Source: Rhineura floridana (lineage: Eukaryota > Chordata > Lepidosauria > Squamata > Rhineuridae). Taken from it: a stretch of 64,000 bases of DNA. Every line of letters starts with the position of its first letter. Positions within the stretch are counted from its first letter, which is position 1. The stretch covers positions 20,437,822-20,501,821 of the forward strand of contig NC_084493.1 of the NCBI RefSeq assembly GCF_030035675.1, written 5' to 3'. A model generated the notes under the pieces. The model was not told where the DNA came from, did not search any database, and worked only from the letters and a program-made list of their open reading frames with translations. Below, piece by piece: positions 9,156 through 22,039 of this stretch. A program made the position numbers and the translations under genes.

Positions 9156-9879
9156 TAATGGAAGATTGGATATTGAAATTACTGGACTTAACAAGACTAC
9201 TGAAGATGGAAGATGGAAAATGGAACTAATAGAGATAATAGAACAATGGCTACTGAAATTATTGAACCTAACAGATTCTGAAGTGATGGATTAATTGAAA
9301 TGTTTATTTTGACTATGGTTATGACAATAAGATTATCATAATTAGTAATGAGATGGATTAATCGATATGCTTATCTGGAAAAAAAATTGATAGATATATT
9401 TCTTAAAGAATTGAAACCTCTCTTTGACTTTTTGTGGAAAGAATAAAGTAATGTTTATGAGATTTGATGATTAAGTAAGATAACTACTGGAGGAAAGTGA
9501 TTTTATAATATGACTTAAGAGACAGGATTGTTATATATTATAGACTTATAACTGATTTGATCTTTGACAAATGGGAAGTCAATATTTTACTCTTTATTTT
9601 TTTTATTTTTGTTTTGTTTTTTTTTCTTTTTTTCTTTTTGTTTAACTATTTTTGATTTTGTTTTTTGTCTTTGAATGTTTTATGATTTTGTCTTGTATGT
9701 TTTATGAAAATCTGAATAAAAATTATTGAAAAAAAAAAACAAATGCCTGGTCCCATAATAACCTGCCCCTGCGCTGTCATCTGCTGGGGACTTTCTCTGG
9801 ATACCTCTAGCATCAGAAGTGAAGTTGGTGGAAACCAGAGAGATATGGTATTTTCATCTGTGGTTTTGTGTTTATGGAA

Positions 9880-10080
9880 CTTCTTCAGGAAGAAGTGGTA
9901 GAGCATGTGCTTTCCACACAGAAGGGTCTCAGGTTCAATCCCCAGCATTTCCAAGTAGGGCTGGGGAAAGACACCTGCCTGGATCCCCGGAGAGCAGCTG
10001 CCAGTCAGTGTATAGACAACTGAGCTAAATGGACCAATGGCCTGACTCAGTATAACACAGCTCGCTATGTTCCTACCTGG
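9880..10080 (+). mobile_element. tRNA-derived SINE (tRNA-Ala-like head)
   Basis: Plus-strand copy with agaagtggtagagcatgtgc at the head and B box ggttcaatccc. Its body runs to aatggcctgactcagtataa and gctatgttccta. Confidence 0.8.
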
Positions 10081-11087
10081 CATCTTCTTTGTCATCATTA
10101 AGGCACCACCTTAAGACTTCTCTGATCCCCAAGCAATTTAGACATGTTGGCTGACTTTAACTGAACTCTGCATTGTGCTATTTTATTGTCGTTTCAGTGG
10201 CTTATTGCTTTATTGATACTGTGATTGCAAGCTGCCCTGAAATCAACAGATATAGGGCATGGCATATATTTTTTTAAAATGGGGAAAAGTCATCTCTCAG
10301 CAGTCACATCATTTTTTTTCAAGCACACACAAAGTAGCTTGCAATGGGGTTTCAAAGATTTTCTTTACACCTCTCACTAAAGGATGAAGTCTGGTATTTG
10401 GGATGCAAGGTGTTGAGCCACATGAGCCCCCCCTTTTCAAATAGCCCCTTTAATTAGGCAAGGATAAAGGAGGTTTTAAACAATGTCACGGCAGATTCAT
10501 TCTCTGCATTAACCTCTGTCATAAAGCAGAAAGGGGCAATCAGTAAGAAATGAAGAAGCAGGAGTTTGGTTTTAAGTTCATTTGTTACACTCACTGCTTT
10601 TGAACAAAGTTGTCCTTGTGGCCCCTAAAGCACAAAAAAGAACAAACGTCAGGGTTACAATAGCAATGCAACAATATGTGGTGGGCAGGAGGGGAGAGGA
10701 ACAGACCAAAATGTACTATGATCACTGGACTTCCTGGTCGTACAGGCCCAGAAAAGGCCATCAACCCTTTCATCTGAAGTTCATTCCTCATCACTATCAA
10801 AGAACAGACATATTAAGGTGCTTTAAAAGCAGTTAATTAAATAGTTAATTCAGACAGCCCCTTTGACATAGCTCATTGGGTCTAATAAGTAATTGGAATG
10901 TGGAGTGGTAAGTATAACCATCCCCACCATTCTGATTCAGTATTCATAAGAATCCCTTCTTCATCCATAAGCTTCCAACATTTCCATGACCTGTCTCCTC
11001 CACTTCTAGGTGTAGCTCAGTCTTACCATTCTGCCTTAATTTCCCAATATATCTCAGCCCACAACCTTTAAGGCGAGTAAGAGGTGG
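10081..11087. other. Intergenic with one degraded LINE end
   Basis: About 10140-10280 resembles a plus-strand LINE 3' end (gtgattgcaagctgccctga). The remainder to 11087 is unassigned. Confidence 0.35.
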
Positions 11088-11490
11088 CATGATAGAAGTA
11101 TATACAATTATGCATGACATGGAGAAAGTGGATAGAGAAAAGGTTTTCCTCCCTCTCTCATAATACTAGAAGTTGGGGACATCCAATGAAGCTAAATGTT
11201 GGAAGATTCAGGAAAGACAAAAGGAAGCACTTCTTCACACAGCGCACAGCTAAACTATGTCAAGAGGCAGTGTTGGCCACCAATTTGGATGGCTTTAAAA
11301 GAGCATTAGGAAAATTCATGGAGGATAAAGGCTGCTGAATATCAGTTGCTGGAAACTGCAGGAGGGGAGAGTGCTCTTGCACTCAGGTCCTACTTGAGGG
11401 CTTCCCACAGGCATCTGGTTGGCCACTGTGAGAACAGGATGCTGGACTCGATTGGATATTGGCCTGATCCAACAGACTCTTTTATTATTT
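11088..11490 (+). mobile_element. CR1-group LINE 3' fragment
   Basis: Encodes the C-terminal CR1-type motif FSSLSHNTRSWGHPMKLNVG followed by KRKHFFTQRTAKL and NLDGFKRALGKF. The 3' UTR then carries ggcatctggttggccactgt and aggatgctggactcgattgg. One small deletion near the WNSLP-equivalent region and a stop after KDKGC mark it as dead. Plus strand. Confidence 0.75.
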
Positions 11491-12144
11491 TCTTGAATAC
11501 TTGGAATGCACCATATACAATGCTAAATATTAAATACCAATTTGGGGAGTCAGTTCTAACTCCTAAAGGTTGTATCCAAGGCTAGTTCTACTCAGAGTAG
11601 GCCCACTGAAATTAATTCAAGTTAGTTAACTTCGGTGGGTGTACTTTCATTGGATGCAACCCTAAAAACTGAATTGCAAACCACAAATATGTTTCAGATC
11701 AGAGATGGATTTGGAATATCAAATTGATGTTTAGTATGAGCTACTAAAACATGATAGTCTGCTGCGTGGGGGTGGTCTGGTGAATATGCTTGCTTTGCAA
11801 GCCTCATGGCAAGCACACACAATAAATCAGGCTGTATACAGTACCACACAATAGGGATATTTATCTGGTTCTACAGAGATGTTTTAACTCTGTGACTCAG
11901 CTTTTCACTTGCTTGATCACCAGTCAGTGAAACCCATCGTAATCGCTGCTGTCTAGGTTCTGTCTGGGTATAATGGCTGACTATTAAAAGCCAATTCATA
12001 TCAGGAGCATTACTAATCAAGTATGTCTTGTGAAAGATGACTCATTTTATCTGCCAAATGGAGCCTTCTAGCCCATCATAACGCTGCTTTGGCAGTACGG
12101 CAGTTTGGTTTTGTTTGCTAAAGCATCTACACATTTCAGAGAGA
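11491..12144. other. Intergenic with a short dispersed repeat
   Basis: At about 11590-11660 lies the short palindromic reptile repeat of the 'ctactcagagtaggcccact' type. The rest is unassigned. Confidence 0.4.
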
Positions 12145-12260
12145 TAGCCACAGAATCATCAAGCTGGAATGTACCTCAGAGGTCATCTAGTCCAACTCCT
12201 TCCCGATGCAAGAGACCCACTACTATAGCATTCCTGATAGATCACCATCTAAGCCTCTGC
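12145..12260 (-). mobile_element. CR1 LINE 3' end
   Basis: Minus-strand CR1 terminus: cacagaatcatcaagctgga, then gaggtcatctagtccaactc. Confidence 0.7.
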
Positions 12261-12423
12261 TTAGAGTCCACCAACTGCTAAGGTGTTAGCTTGTTTGCAG
12301 CAAATATTAAAAAGTGTAGTGGCACTTTAAAAAACTAACACATGTATTATGGCATAAGCTTTGGCAGGCTAGAGGCCACTTGATCATATGAATGAAGCAT
12401 ATCGTCAATTGGCAGAGATAACA

Positions 12424-12728
12424 TTGTAAACAGTGGGACAAAGGCTGTGATTGAAAACAAAACTGCCAACACCATCATTCTGTTATACAAATCTATGGTG
12501 TGACCACACTTGGACTACTGTGTATAATTCTGGTCACCTCACCTCAAAAAGAATATTGCAGAGCTGGAAAAGTTTCAGAAAAGGGCACCCAAAATGAAGC
12601 TTCTGCATACTAGTTGCTGGGAAATGCATTAGGGTGGGGGAGAGTGCTCTTGTGCTCAGGTCCTGCTTGCAAGCTGCCCATGGGCATCTGGTTGGCCGTT
12701 ATGAGACCAGGATGCTGGACTAGATGAA
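12424..12728 (+). mobile_element. CR1-group LINE 3' fragment, internally deleted
   Basis: atctatggtgtgaccacact and agaatattgcagagctggaa are the upstream part of the family. At about 12600 the copy jumps to the 3' UTR (ctagttgctgggaaatgcat to gatgctggactagatgaata), so several hundred bases present in longer copies are missing. Confidence 0.65.
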
Positions 12729-13140
12729 TATTCTTTTTTATTTTTATTTATTTATTATTTAATTTGTATCCTGCCCTTCCTCCCAGCAGGAGCCCAAGGG
12801 GGCAAACAAAGCGCTAAAAACACTTTAAAACATAATAAAAACAGATCTTAAAATACATTAAAACAAAACAGTGTTAAAAACATTAAAAAAACTTTTAAAA
12901 GGGGTTAAAAACATTAAAAAGCATATTAAGCAATTCTAACACAGACGCAGACTGGGATGGGTCTCAACCTAAAAGGCTTGTTGAAAGAGGAAAGTCTTCA
13001 AAAGGAGCCGAAAAGATAGCAGAGATGGCGCCTGCCTAATATTTAAAGGGAGGGAATTCCACAGGGTAGGTGCTGCCACACTAAAGGTCTCATGGAGAAT
13101 ACAGGTCTATCTATTGAGACCCACTTGCCCATGCGTCTGA
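12729..13140 (-). mobile_element. L2-like LINE 3' fragment
   Basis: A minus-strand 3' end: tttatttattatttaatttg then cttcctcccagcaggagccc, followed by the aacac-rich 3' UTR and the C-terminal coding part (complement of aaaggcttgttgaaagagga). The same subfamily occurs at 49452-51215. Confidence 0.7.
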
Positions 13141-16100
13141 TTGAGATTGATTGTTTGCAGGGTACTGGCAGGGCAAGCGTGTGTCAAAAGTGTGTTTATT
13201 TTTGTTAAACATGTTTATGACGCAAGTGTGTAAGAGTTCCACAAACACTCAGTTCCCTACAATAACAGTGCAAATCAAATCTAAAAAGAGCAATCTTTTT
13301 ATTTCTTTTGTCGAAAAGAAATAGTTAGGAAATACATAGTGTACTCTGAGGTTGCAGAAAGGTTTAACTCAATGTTTTTATGATACAACAACCTTGATAT
13401 GCAATTTTATTTAGGAAGTATCTAACAAATGGAAATTTTGTATTGTAATCAATTACTTGCACTAGAATTTTGGCAATTTAAATTGCTGATATAGATTACT
13501 ATGATTGAAATCTATCCATCCCGAGATGGTTAGAAAAATTAATAAACTCTAGGCCTGAAAAGTTCACAATTTCAACACCCAGGTCCAAAAATCCAGGTCC
13601 AGAAATCGATGGTTGAACTCAGGGAGTCAGCTTCAAGTGTACTTTTGCAGAAGGCAGCTACTGAGAAAATCCTCCTGGACCTTTTCAATATGAAGAATTA
13701 AAATTCTGAAGGCTTTGTTTTTAAAAAAGAAATGAAGCAGATTTAAAAGAATTTGGTAATTATTTTAATGCAAAATGACCCAACGCAAAACCTTACATTA
13801 CAAAAGGAGGAACAAAATATATTACGATATTGCTAACACAGAAAGAACTGTATGGAAGTTAGAATGGTGGGCAAAATGGTACATCATCCTTCTCACAGTG
13901 AGATTTACGACACACTGACTGTATCGAGTTAGACTGGGATTTCAAATTTCATTAGTCTGCCCTCCATAAAAACATGACAAGCAGGTGATGAATCCACAGC
14001 ATAGGTCTCCAACTCAAGCTCCGCTGAAATGAACCAGAGCTTGCCATAGCACAAGAACCACCAATTTGCTTCAAGTGTGCTTCTGCAGGCAAAATTCCTG
14101 GGGACTGTATTCTTAATCACCTGAGGCTGGTGCAAGTGAAATTCTGGCTCTCTGTAAGGTAAACCACGATTTATAATCACAATCTTGCTTTGGGAATGTG
14201 GGCTCCCTTCTGCTCACTCCTCTTCTATTGGGCACTATTTCTCCTCCTGTCCATTATTAGTTTTAACCATGGTTTAGTGTTATACCTGCATTTCTGCCAA
14301 CTGTGGATAAAGCTAAACCAATATTCCTAACTAGGATGTTAAACAAGCTTGAGAATCCTGGATAGCATTGATGAGATATAGCAATAAACTGAACAGGGGT
14401 GGTGGGAGAGAATTTGTGCTTGGAGTGGAAGAAAGAACTTGTTCTTGTGGCTGGCTCCTAATTTGCAAACCAACACTGCCAGGGAGCCACAGTTACTTCT
14501 ATACTGAGATTTATTCCTCTTTGTGCATATGAAGTACCAAATACTAACAAATACAGAATGCTGTGTCTTCATGCTGTCCCAATGAGGGCAGGGTTGTTCC
14601 TAATATTAATGAAATTAACATGAAATGAAATAAAATAAAACAGAAGCCTTTGGAATTAACAAATATTATCTCTAATATTGTAAATAGATTAGAAATATGG
14701 TAATTAAATAATCTAAAAAACACACTCTTACTCTGCTGTACATTTATAAACAGATATATTTACAAAACTCTGGTTTTATTTTTAAAAGAATGAGGTTTGT
14801 GGTTTACTAATGATCACCATCTTGTCCATTTCTTTGGTGTGTTTGCCAATTCGTGTTTGTTTTTTTAAAAAAACTATTAAAAAGGTTGAAAATATTCAAG
14901 AGGTGGGATAAATGCTCTTTTTTTTTTTAGAATTTAAGCTCAAATGTTTAAAGGAAAATTTCCATAATTTTTTAGTGACAAAACTAAAATACAACAACAT
15001 CATTCCATTCCGATTCTCGGTCCAATGAAGAAGTCATGTTTGCTCGAACAGGTGCAAATTTACCAGGCTGTATAACCCTTCATTCAGTTGAGCTTGTGCG
15101 GAGATATGCACAATGTACATTCTGCCCTCTGGCCCCCAATTCATCATGGTGCATATGCTATGGTATCCCTTGTACATTAAAAAAAAGACAACAAACTATC
15201 CAGGTAATAACTCAAGCGCTTAATCTTTTTTTCTTTTTTACACAGAACTGGGACCCAAGGTTACCCCTCCCCGCATTGCCTTAAGCTTCCCAATACAGCT
15301 TTACTGAAATGAAGGATCACAAAGTGGGTTTGAGGGATTTGTGTTTATGGCCTAAGATGTACTTCACTCAAACTGCGTCAATTATTAAAACATTTGGGGT
15401 GGGGGGGAGGGACACAAAAACAAACCTCAAACAAATAAATAAATGGAATTATATATGTCATTAAATAGCACTTTTGTTATCAGCAAGACATTTTATATTT
15501 TTCTTTGAAGTCACAGCAGCAAGACAGAATAAAATTCACCTTACAATGGATCCCTGAACCAGTAAAGACTAGTAAGCTGGTAAGAATGCACCATCACTTT
15601 AAGAAAGTCAACCAAACTGATCCAAACCTGCAGCTCCATCGGCAACTCCCCTCCCAACATGAATAACTTTCTCTGGATTGGGGTCTTGAATTACCAAAGA
15701 ACTTAAAAAATCAGAAGAGATTGGGGAGCTTATTTGGACATTTCCTAGAAGATCAAAACTAAAGAGTAGCTCTTAGCTCCTTCCCACTAGAAACAGGGCC
15801 TTGCTGTCCACGGAACTGCAAACCCCTCGCACTCACTAAAATCCATCTAATGAAGCATATATGGCTTGGCTGCATTTCCAGTTAACAGCAAAATAAGTAA
15901 CAACAACAATGTCCAAGCTGGCCATTCCACTGCCATTGTTCAAACAAACAACATGCATATCTCTGGCTACTACTGAAGTAGAATGGTTGCTTGAGAAAGG
16001 GGTAGGTGGGCAGGCTACCTGTTAGCGTGCAGTCTGAGTCACTACTTGTTGCTTGCTTGTAGAGCAAAAAGTCATGGTTTGCTATCACAGTTCCTTGTAA

Positions 16101-18117
16101 TTCATTGACAGCAACAGCAGTAATGCTTATGAAACTGGGTATTAATGCTGCTCCAATGGTACAGCTGATTACCTAGTAGTATTGATCCTAAATGACTACC
16201 TCCTGTTCCCCTTCAAGAAGGTGGCAGTGGGGAAGTGTTTGAAACTGGCAGAAAGATACACTCAAGTGGCGGAGAACCAACAATGTCCCCCAAAGTGTAA
16301 TCAACATTAAATCTCAGATCAGATCCAAAAGCTTAGGATGATAAAGCCACTGATATATAGAGGACAACAGTCAGAGACCCATTTCTGTGATGATCTCAAC
16401 TCCTATAATAAAACCAGGCTTTATTTAGAATATCTGTAGTCACTTACACCATAACTAATTGTGTGACAGTTTCAACCTAAATATTGCAGGCTGGGCTTTT
16501 GTTTTCAACTCATATTGAGAAAGTCTTATTAAAAGTAGGGTTGTACATGGAATTCTCAAATTAAAAAAAGGGGGGCCAGGCACTGATGCTATGTTTCGTA
16601 TGGGTATGGCCAATCATTTATGTTTCAACATAGCTGTGAAAGTTAATCGAGTACAAAAGATTCACCTTTAGATCTGTGATCTCTGGATTTCAGTTTTATA
16701 CAGATTTGCCTGTCAGCAAAAGTATTTTGAGATGGAAGTGATTTTACACAATCCATATGAATAAATCAGGAGTTTGGATCAGCCCAAAATCCTGCACAAT
16801 ACCAACCAAGCTGAAAATGCAACAGATTTGCAATCTATGAGCCCCTTTTAAAATATTAAAGCCAAATTGCTAGCTCACATTCTGGCCTTAATACCACAAA
16901 TTGGCCTCTTGCATGGAGAGGGAGCAAAGGTCAGCTCAAACGTGAGCCACAACAGTCCAAACTAGATGTCTTTGAAATCTGGGATGGGTAACAAAAAAAT
17001 CCCAATAATAAAGCAGAAATTCCAATAGTAACAAACATCATGTTGAGGTCAGGGTAGGAACGTGTAAAAGTCACATGTGTGATGGAGAAAATATAAATCA
17101 AAGAAATTATTGCACATGAGGCACTATATGAGAAACAGAATGCATTGGCTTTGAAATTAGATTAGTTTTCCATTAATGTTTTCATAGAAAAATATGACAG
17201 AGAGACCACAGAGGCATCTGAGCGGTGTAAAACTTAATTACAAACATCAGCCCATGTACTGGCAACAAAAGAGGGATAAAACATATGGACATCCAAACTA
17301 CAATAATTATGTTAAAGATCCAACTTGTACTTAAAAAAAAATGTAAAAAAAGAATGAAGGTGGCAATATTTCTAAAAAGTTGCCGTGTGTAAAGTAAACT
17401 CTGAACAACCTAGTTTACAAGCCTGAGCCATGATTCTGAGAAAAGCTCCTTATGGGCAGAAAATTGTGCCCATATGGAATCCAATCAATTTTCAGGACTC
17501 CTTATGAGGCATGAGTAGATGCCCATATTGGTCCTCAGTATGGGAACAGTGCTAGTGGGCTTGATCTGCCAAGCACTTTTGCTGTGCAGATCCTTAATTT
17601 CAGAGGGGCTGGTTCCCTGTGGAACAGAAAGGTTGCATAATAGCAATTCTTGGTGAATTGCTCCCTTACGTCTCCCACCTTTACTTTGTTTAGCATTCAA
17701 CTCAGCCATCCCACAGTATTACACATGCTACATTAGGGTAGGGGAAGGCTCCTTTTGAACAAGTGACGTTCCTTCTTCATTTCAAAGCTGCAAATTTAAG
17801 TTTTCAAAAGTGATACTTAAAAACAAAAACAATACACTCAACCCTGGGGGGAAAAACAGCAACCCACAACTGTAAGGTTGTATAGAAAGCTTGGATCTTG
17901 TAAACTTGGACCAAGAAATCAAAAAATTAAGACCTTCTAGCATTTGGTATAAAACACCCCCCATCCCAAAGGAATTGTATACCTGCCTTCTGACTTCTCG
18001 GGAAAAACAAAAAATCAGAAATTGCATAGGATATACGTTGTGCAAGGTGACCAGCCTTTGAAAGGTATCTGGAATAGAAAGTAATCTTGCTTATTGTCCA
18101 ATTCATTTGCAAAAATG
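13141..18117 (-). other. Repeat-poor block downstream of ASB7; probable long 3' UTR plus flank
   Basis: Nearly 5 kb following the ASB7 stop codon contains no SINE, LINE or MITE that I can recognise, unlike the dense repeats to its left. It is AT-rich. Read on the minus strand it holds several possible AATAAA signals and a Pumilio-type tgtaaata (complement of tatttaca, about 14757-14764). Part is likely the ASB7 3' UTR, but no polyadenylation site can be fixed from sequence alone. Repeat-poor stretches also occur inside ASB7 intron 3, so absence of repeats is not proof. Confidence 0.4.
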
Positions 18118-18257
18118 TCAGATATCGTCAAATTTGTGTTTTAAGTAGTCTTTCATGACCTTGGCAATTGGTAGTTCATCAAGTAGTTTGAGGTTTTGAA
18201 GGCCTATACACTGGCGGATTTTAATTCGGCATAGATCTTGCAAGTTCCGCGGCTGCC
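18118..18257 (-). CDS. ASB7: ASB7, terminal coding exon (SOCS box)
   Basis: The last 140 coding bases, ending in TGA at 18120-18118. The exon opens after ctccttttcag and completes an arginine codon split with the previous exon (A + GG). It encodes QPRNLQDLCRIKIRQCIGLQ followed by NLKLLDELPIAKVMKDYLKH and KFDDI. This is the SOCS box: an Elongin B/C-binding BC box (LQDLCRIKIRQC) and a Cullin-5 box whose usual LPxP reads LPIA. In the family this segment links the ankyrin substrate receptor to the Cul5-Rbx2 E3 ligase. It is identical or nearly so to the human C terminus as I recall it. Confidence 0.95.
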
Positions 18258-18414
18258 CTGAAAAGGAGATAAAAAGAATATATTGTCATTAAAAGATCAT
18301 TAAAAACATGAGAACTGAAACAAGCAGAAGCCCTCATCAACAATAAAAAACAGAACAGCTTATAGATCTGGAGTGGTGAAGAGAATGTCACTTTTTAGTT
18401 AAGCTGCCCAAGTC

Positions 18415-18556
18415 AGAAACCACCAGCACCAGTTCTTGGGCAGAAGTCTTTCCCAACCTTGCTATGCATTAACCTTTTAAGTGTGGATGCCAGGCAATGA
18501 ACCGGAATCTTCTGCATGCCAACTATGTGCCCTGCCTCTGAGCTGCTCCCTTCCAG
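18415..18556 (-). mobile_element. Degraded tRNA-derived SINE
   Basis: Retains ggcagaagtctttcccaacc, tgccaggcaatgaaccgg (decayed B-box region) and tctgagctgctcccttcc in family order on the minus strand. Confidence 0.5.
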
Positions 18557-19629
18557 AGTTCCACAAGAAGAAAGTTGAAGCTAACCGCAAAATGAGATGG
18601 AGAAAAATCAAAGTATTGCCAACTCAATCTTAACTATAAACATTTGTTTTTAAGTACTAGCGCATGTTTATATAGTCAAATAAAATCATGTCAGTCTTCA
18701 CATATGAATGCCAATACCAGACAGATTTCATGAGTCTTTTTTTTTCTTAAGAGAGATGTACATTTCCTCACTTTTGGGATATATTTCAATGATTGCTAAT
18801 AATTAAGGTTCAGAAAACTTTCAAACAGAGATTTCAGACATTCTCAACATTTGAATCAGATCGTGACACCAAAACTCAAAAGAGTACATCTGTAACATCT
18901 GTCCGTAAACTATGGAAAAACACACCACATCAATATCTGCAACAGAACACAACAACTATTCTGAAGAAAGTGGAAGGGGGTGGACAGTCAATCTACACTT
19001 AAGGCAAATTCCTTAAGAGCTGATTATTAAGTGTCTTGACATTTTCCCCTGATAAGCTGAAGAACATTTCCTGGGAATGTGCTAACAATGGACATTTCCA
19101 ATGTTAAGCATCAGTTGCCACATCTATTGGCTCTTGGTGTCTAGAGCACTTACTCATTCTTGACTGCATCTGAATGAAAATGGGAGGGACAGGGGAAGGA
19201 TTATAGACCAACACGAGTGAACCTTCATTTGGCAAAAGTAAAATATTATTTGTAATTTGGCAAAAGTAAGGCAAGTGAAGGAGATGAATCAAGCTCTATC
19301 TAATAATAATTAAGAGGTAATACTAAGGACCTGAGCCAAGTTTGGAAAGAATTTTGGGTATGGATTAAAAGGGAGATTAGGCAGCACAATTAAAAGGCTT
19401 CCAAAGCCAGCACCTTGGCTCCAGAAATACAAAGGTATCAAAACTAATTCCATTAACCCTTCTCTTCCTACTTCTAATGATGCCGTGTTTTTGAACCATC
19501 AGATTTAATGAAGGCTCTTATTAGTAAATTTTATTTTAAAAGTATAGGCAGCAGGTTCCTGTTGCTTTGGTACAGACAACAGTTAAGACACCTGCTTTAA
19601 GCAGACATTTGTAGCCCTTCCTATCCCAA

Positions 19630-20970
19630 GGACTCGTGTTCCGTGATGACCTCTGTCGGGAGAGAGACAGGGGGAGTGTGACTCTGTTGATTCTCCTTGA
19701 TCTCTCAGCGGCTTTCGATACCATCGACCATGGTATCCTTCTGGGAAGACTGGCTGAGTTGGCAGTGGGAGGGACTGCATGGTAGTGGTTCCGCTCCTAC
19801 TTGGTGGGTCAGCTCCAGAAGGTGGTGGTTGGGGAACATTGCCTGGACTCTCCAGTATGGGGTTCTGCAAGGGTCAGTTCTGTCTCCCATGCTGTTCAAC
19901 ATCTACATGAAACCGTTGGGTGCAGTCATCTGGAGCTTTGGAGTGCGTTGCCATTAGTATGCTGATGACACGCAGCTCTAGGTCTCCTTTTCATCTTCTT
20001 CAGGTGAGGCTGTCAATGTGCTGAACCAGTGCCTGGCTGTGACAATGGACTGGATGAGGGCTAATAAACTGAGGCTCAATCCAGACAAGACTGAGATGCT
20101 GCTAGTGGGTGGTTCTTCTGACTGGATGATGGATGTCCAACCTGTCCTGGATGGGGTTGCACTCCCCCTGAAGGCGCAGGTTCATAGCTTGGGGGGTTCT
20201 CCTAGAACCATCTCTGTCACTTGAGGCTCAAGTAGCCTCGGTGGCATGGAGTGCCTTCTACCAACTTCGGTTGGTGTCCCAGCTATGCCCCTATCTGGAC
20301 AGGGATAACCTGGCTTCAGTTGTCCATGCTCTGGTAACCTCCAAGTAGATTACTGCAATGCACTCTACGTGGGGCTGCCTTTGAAGACTATTTGGAAGCT
20401 GCAGCTTGTGCAAAATACAGCAGCCACATTGATAACAGGGACCAGACGGTTCGAACACATAAAATTGATTCTGGCCCACTTGCATTGGTTGCCTGTATGT
20501 TTCCGAGCTCGATTCAAGGTGCTGGTTTTAACCTATAAAGCCTTACATGGCTTAGGACCACAATACCTGATGGACCGCCTCTCCCGACATGAACCCACCC
20601 GTACACTACGCTCAACATCTAAGGCCCTCCTCCGGGTGCCTACTCGGAGAGAAGCTAGGAGGCTGGTAACAAGGGAGAGGGCCTTCTCAGTGGTGGCCCC
20701 CAAATTATGGAACGGTGTCCTCGGTGAGGTGCACCCGGTGCCAATACTGTTATCTTTTCGGCGCCAGGTCAAGACTTTCCTCTTCTCCCAAGCATTTTAG
20801 CATGTGTTTTTAAATTGTTTTTAATTTTTTTTAAATTGTGTTTTTAAATTGTTTTTTGTGTTTTAAAATTTGTATATTTGTTTTTATTGTTTTGAATTGC
20901 TGTAAACCGCCCAGAGAGCTTCAGCTATGGGGCTATGGGGCGGTATGTAAATGTAATAAAAAAAATAAAT
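19630..20970 (+). mobile_element. L2-like LINE, 5'-truncated
   Basis: Plus-strand reverse-transcriptase and C-terminal sequence: LLILLDLSAAFDTIDHGILL (about 19685), LNPDKTEMLLVGG (about 20070), QLVQNTAATLITGTRRFEHI, then LHWLPVCFRARFKVLVLTYK (about 20480) and ERAFSVVAPKLWNG (about 20675). The 3' end has accgcccagagagcttcagc and a short A-rich tail near 20960. Several frameshifts and stops separate the frames (for example the YADD region is read in two frames near 19950). The endonuclease half is absent. Confidence 0.85.
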
Positions 20971-22039
20971 AGCGATACTACTTCAAGCTAGAGGCCCCAA
21001 AGACTGCAGCAGCTGTCAGGTGAGCATGCCCACCTTTTACAGGAGGGGAGCGCCCAATGAGATCAATTTCCCACACAGACTAGCCAAAAAGATTCACTTC
21101 CAGGTGTGCCTGTATGGCTGAAGGTAACATCATCAGTACACATGACTGTTAGCATAAGGACAATGCTAAAAGATGCAACCATTTAGCATTAATCAATATT
21201 AGTAGGCAGTTATTCAGACATGAATCTGTTGAAAACATTATTGGATACTGCATTCCAAAAAGATTTTTTGTGATTGGTGACTGTTATTTTCTCAATAAGG
21301 ATTTTTTTGGAATATGAATGTCATTTTTTAATAAATAAATATACAGGATAGTCGTGCAATATAGCATTTAGATAAATTTATGATTCACAAATTGTATAGC
21401 ATTGATCTAACACTATATACATCTTCTAGAATTTACGTGAAATATGGGAGATGCACAGTATATACGATGCAAGAGATATGATCGAAGATTATTAGAACAT
21501 GGTTATATGAAGAACAATTCAAACAGGAAACAAATTAATTTGATATTGATTTGGCACTTGGAATGGATGAAATGGTAGACTTATTGTTAAAACTGTCTTG
21601 CTAATATATGGGGAAGTGTATGATTCTAAGCTGGTTTCATACCTTTGTGGATATGGTTTAAAAAAACCTTGATAAAAATAATTAAGATCTCCCAATACAG
21701 TTTCCTACAGGAAAGTAAAGGTCTTTTTATGAAGGAATTCAAACTATGCGAAGATAGACACAAAAAAAGAAAAAGTGGAAGAACGCAGTGAGAAATGAAA
21801 AACGAGGGAGACAAACAGATTAACATTTTTAATGAACAATGGAGTGATCCAACTTGCCGGAGGCTGGCAGGAGTGAAGCTGGCGGTGGCAGAGCTGGCGG
21901 AAGGGGCCACCGCATCCAGCTGCCGCTTGGAGGCCTTGCGGAGGGAAGAATGTTGGTTGTGCCAGCAGGGTGTGGCAGACGGAAACAAGATCCATGTTTA
22001 AGTGGCTGGTTAAATCATAGCTCTTTAGGAGAGCACTGG

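Larger units (their letters stand above)
7747..9736 (+). mobile_element. Half-L1: L1-derived element with ORF1 only
   Basis: A complete retrotransposed insert of about 1,990 bp with a perfect 18-bp target duplication, aaacaaatgcctggtccc, at 7729-7746 and 9737-9754. The left end (gacttccgggaagggtgact) begins a roughly 760-bp 5' UTR of squamate-L1 character. One open frame follows (8505-9155), then an AT-rich 3' UTR (about 9156-9720) with a T-rich tract at 9590-9680, and aataaaaattattg plus a poly(A) tail. No reverse transcriptase or endonuclease is present, and the space after ORF1 is under 600 bp. The structure is that of the mammalian HAL1 'half-L1' elements, mobilised in trans. An alternative is an internally deleted copy of one L1 rather than a family. 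Confidence 0.75.

Noticed and set aside
9884-9955. tRNA gene (also at 1440-1515, 34120-34190, 51780-51848)
   Set aside because: A and B boxes are present but the acceptor and T arms do not close; each is the head of a dispersed SINE.
20369-20800. Host gene exon of 143 codons
   Set aside because: Motifs LHWLPVCFRARFKVLVL and FSVVAPKLWNG identify it as the C terminus of an L2-like LINE.
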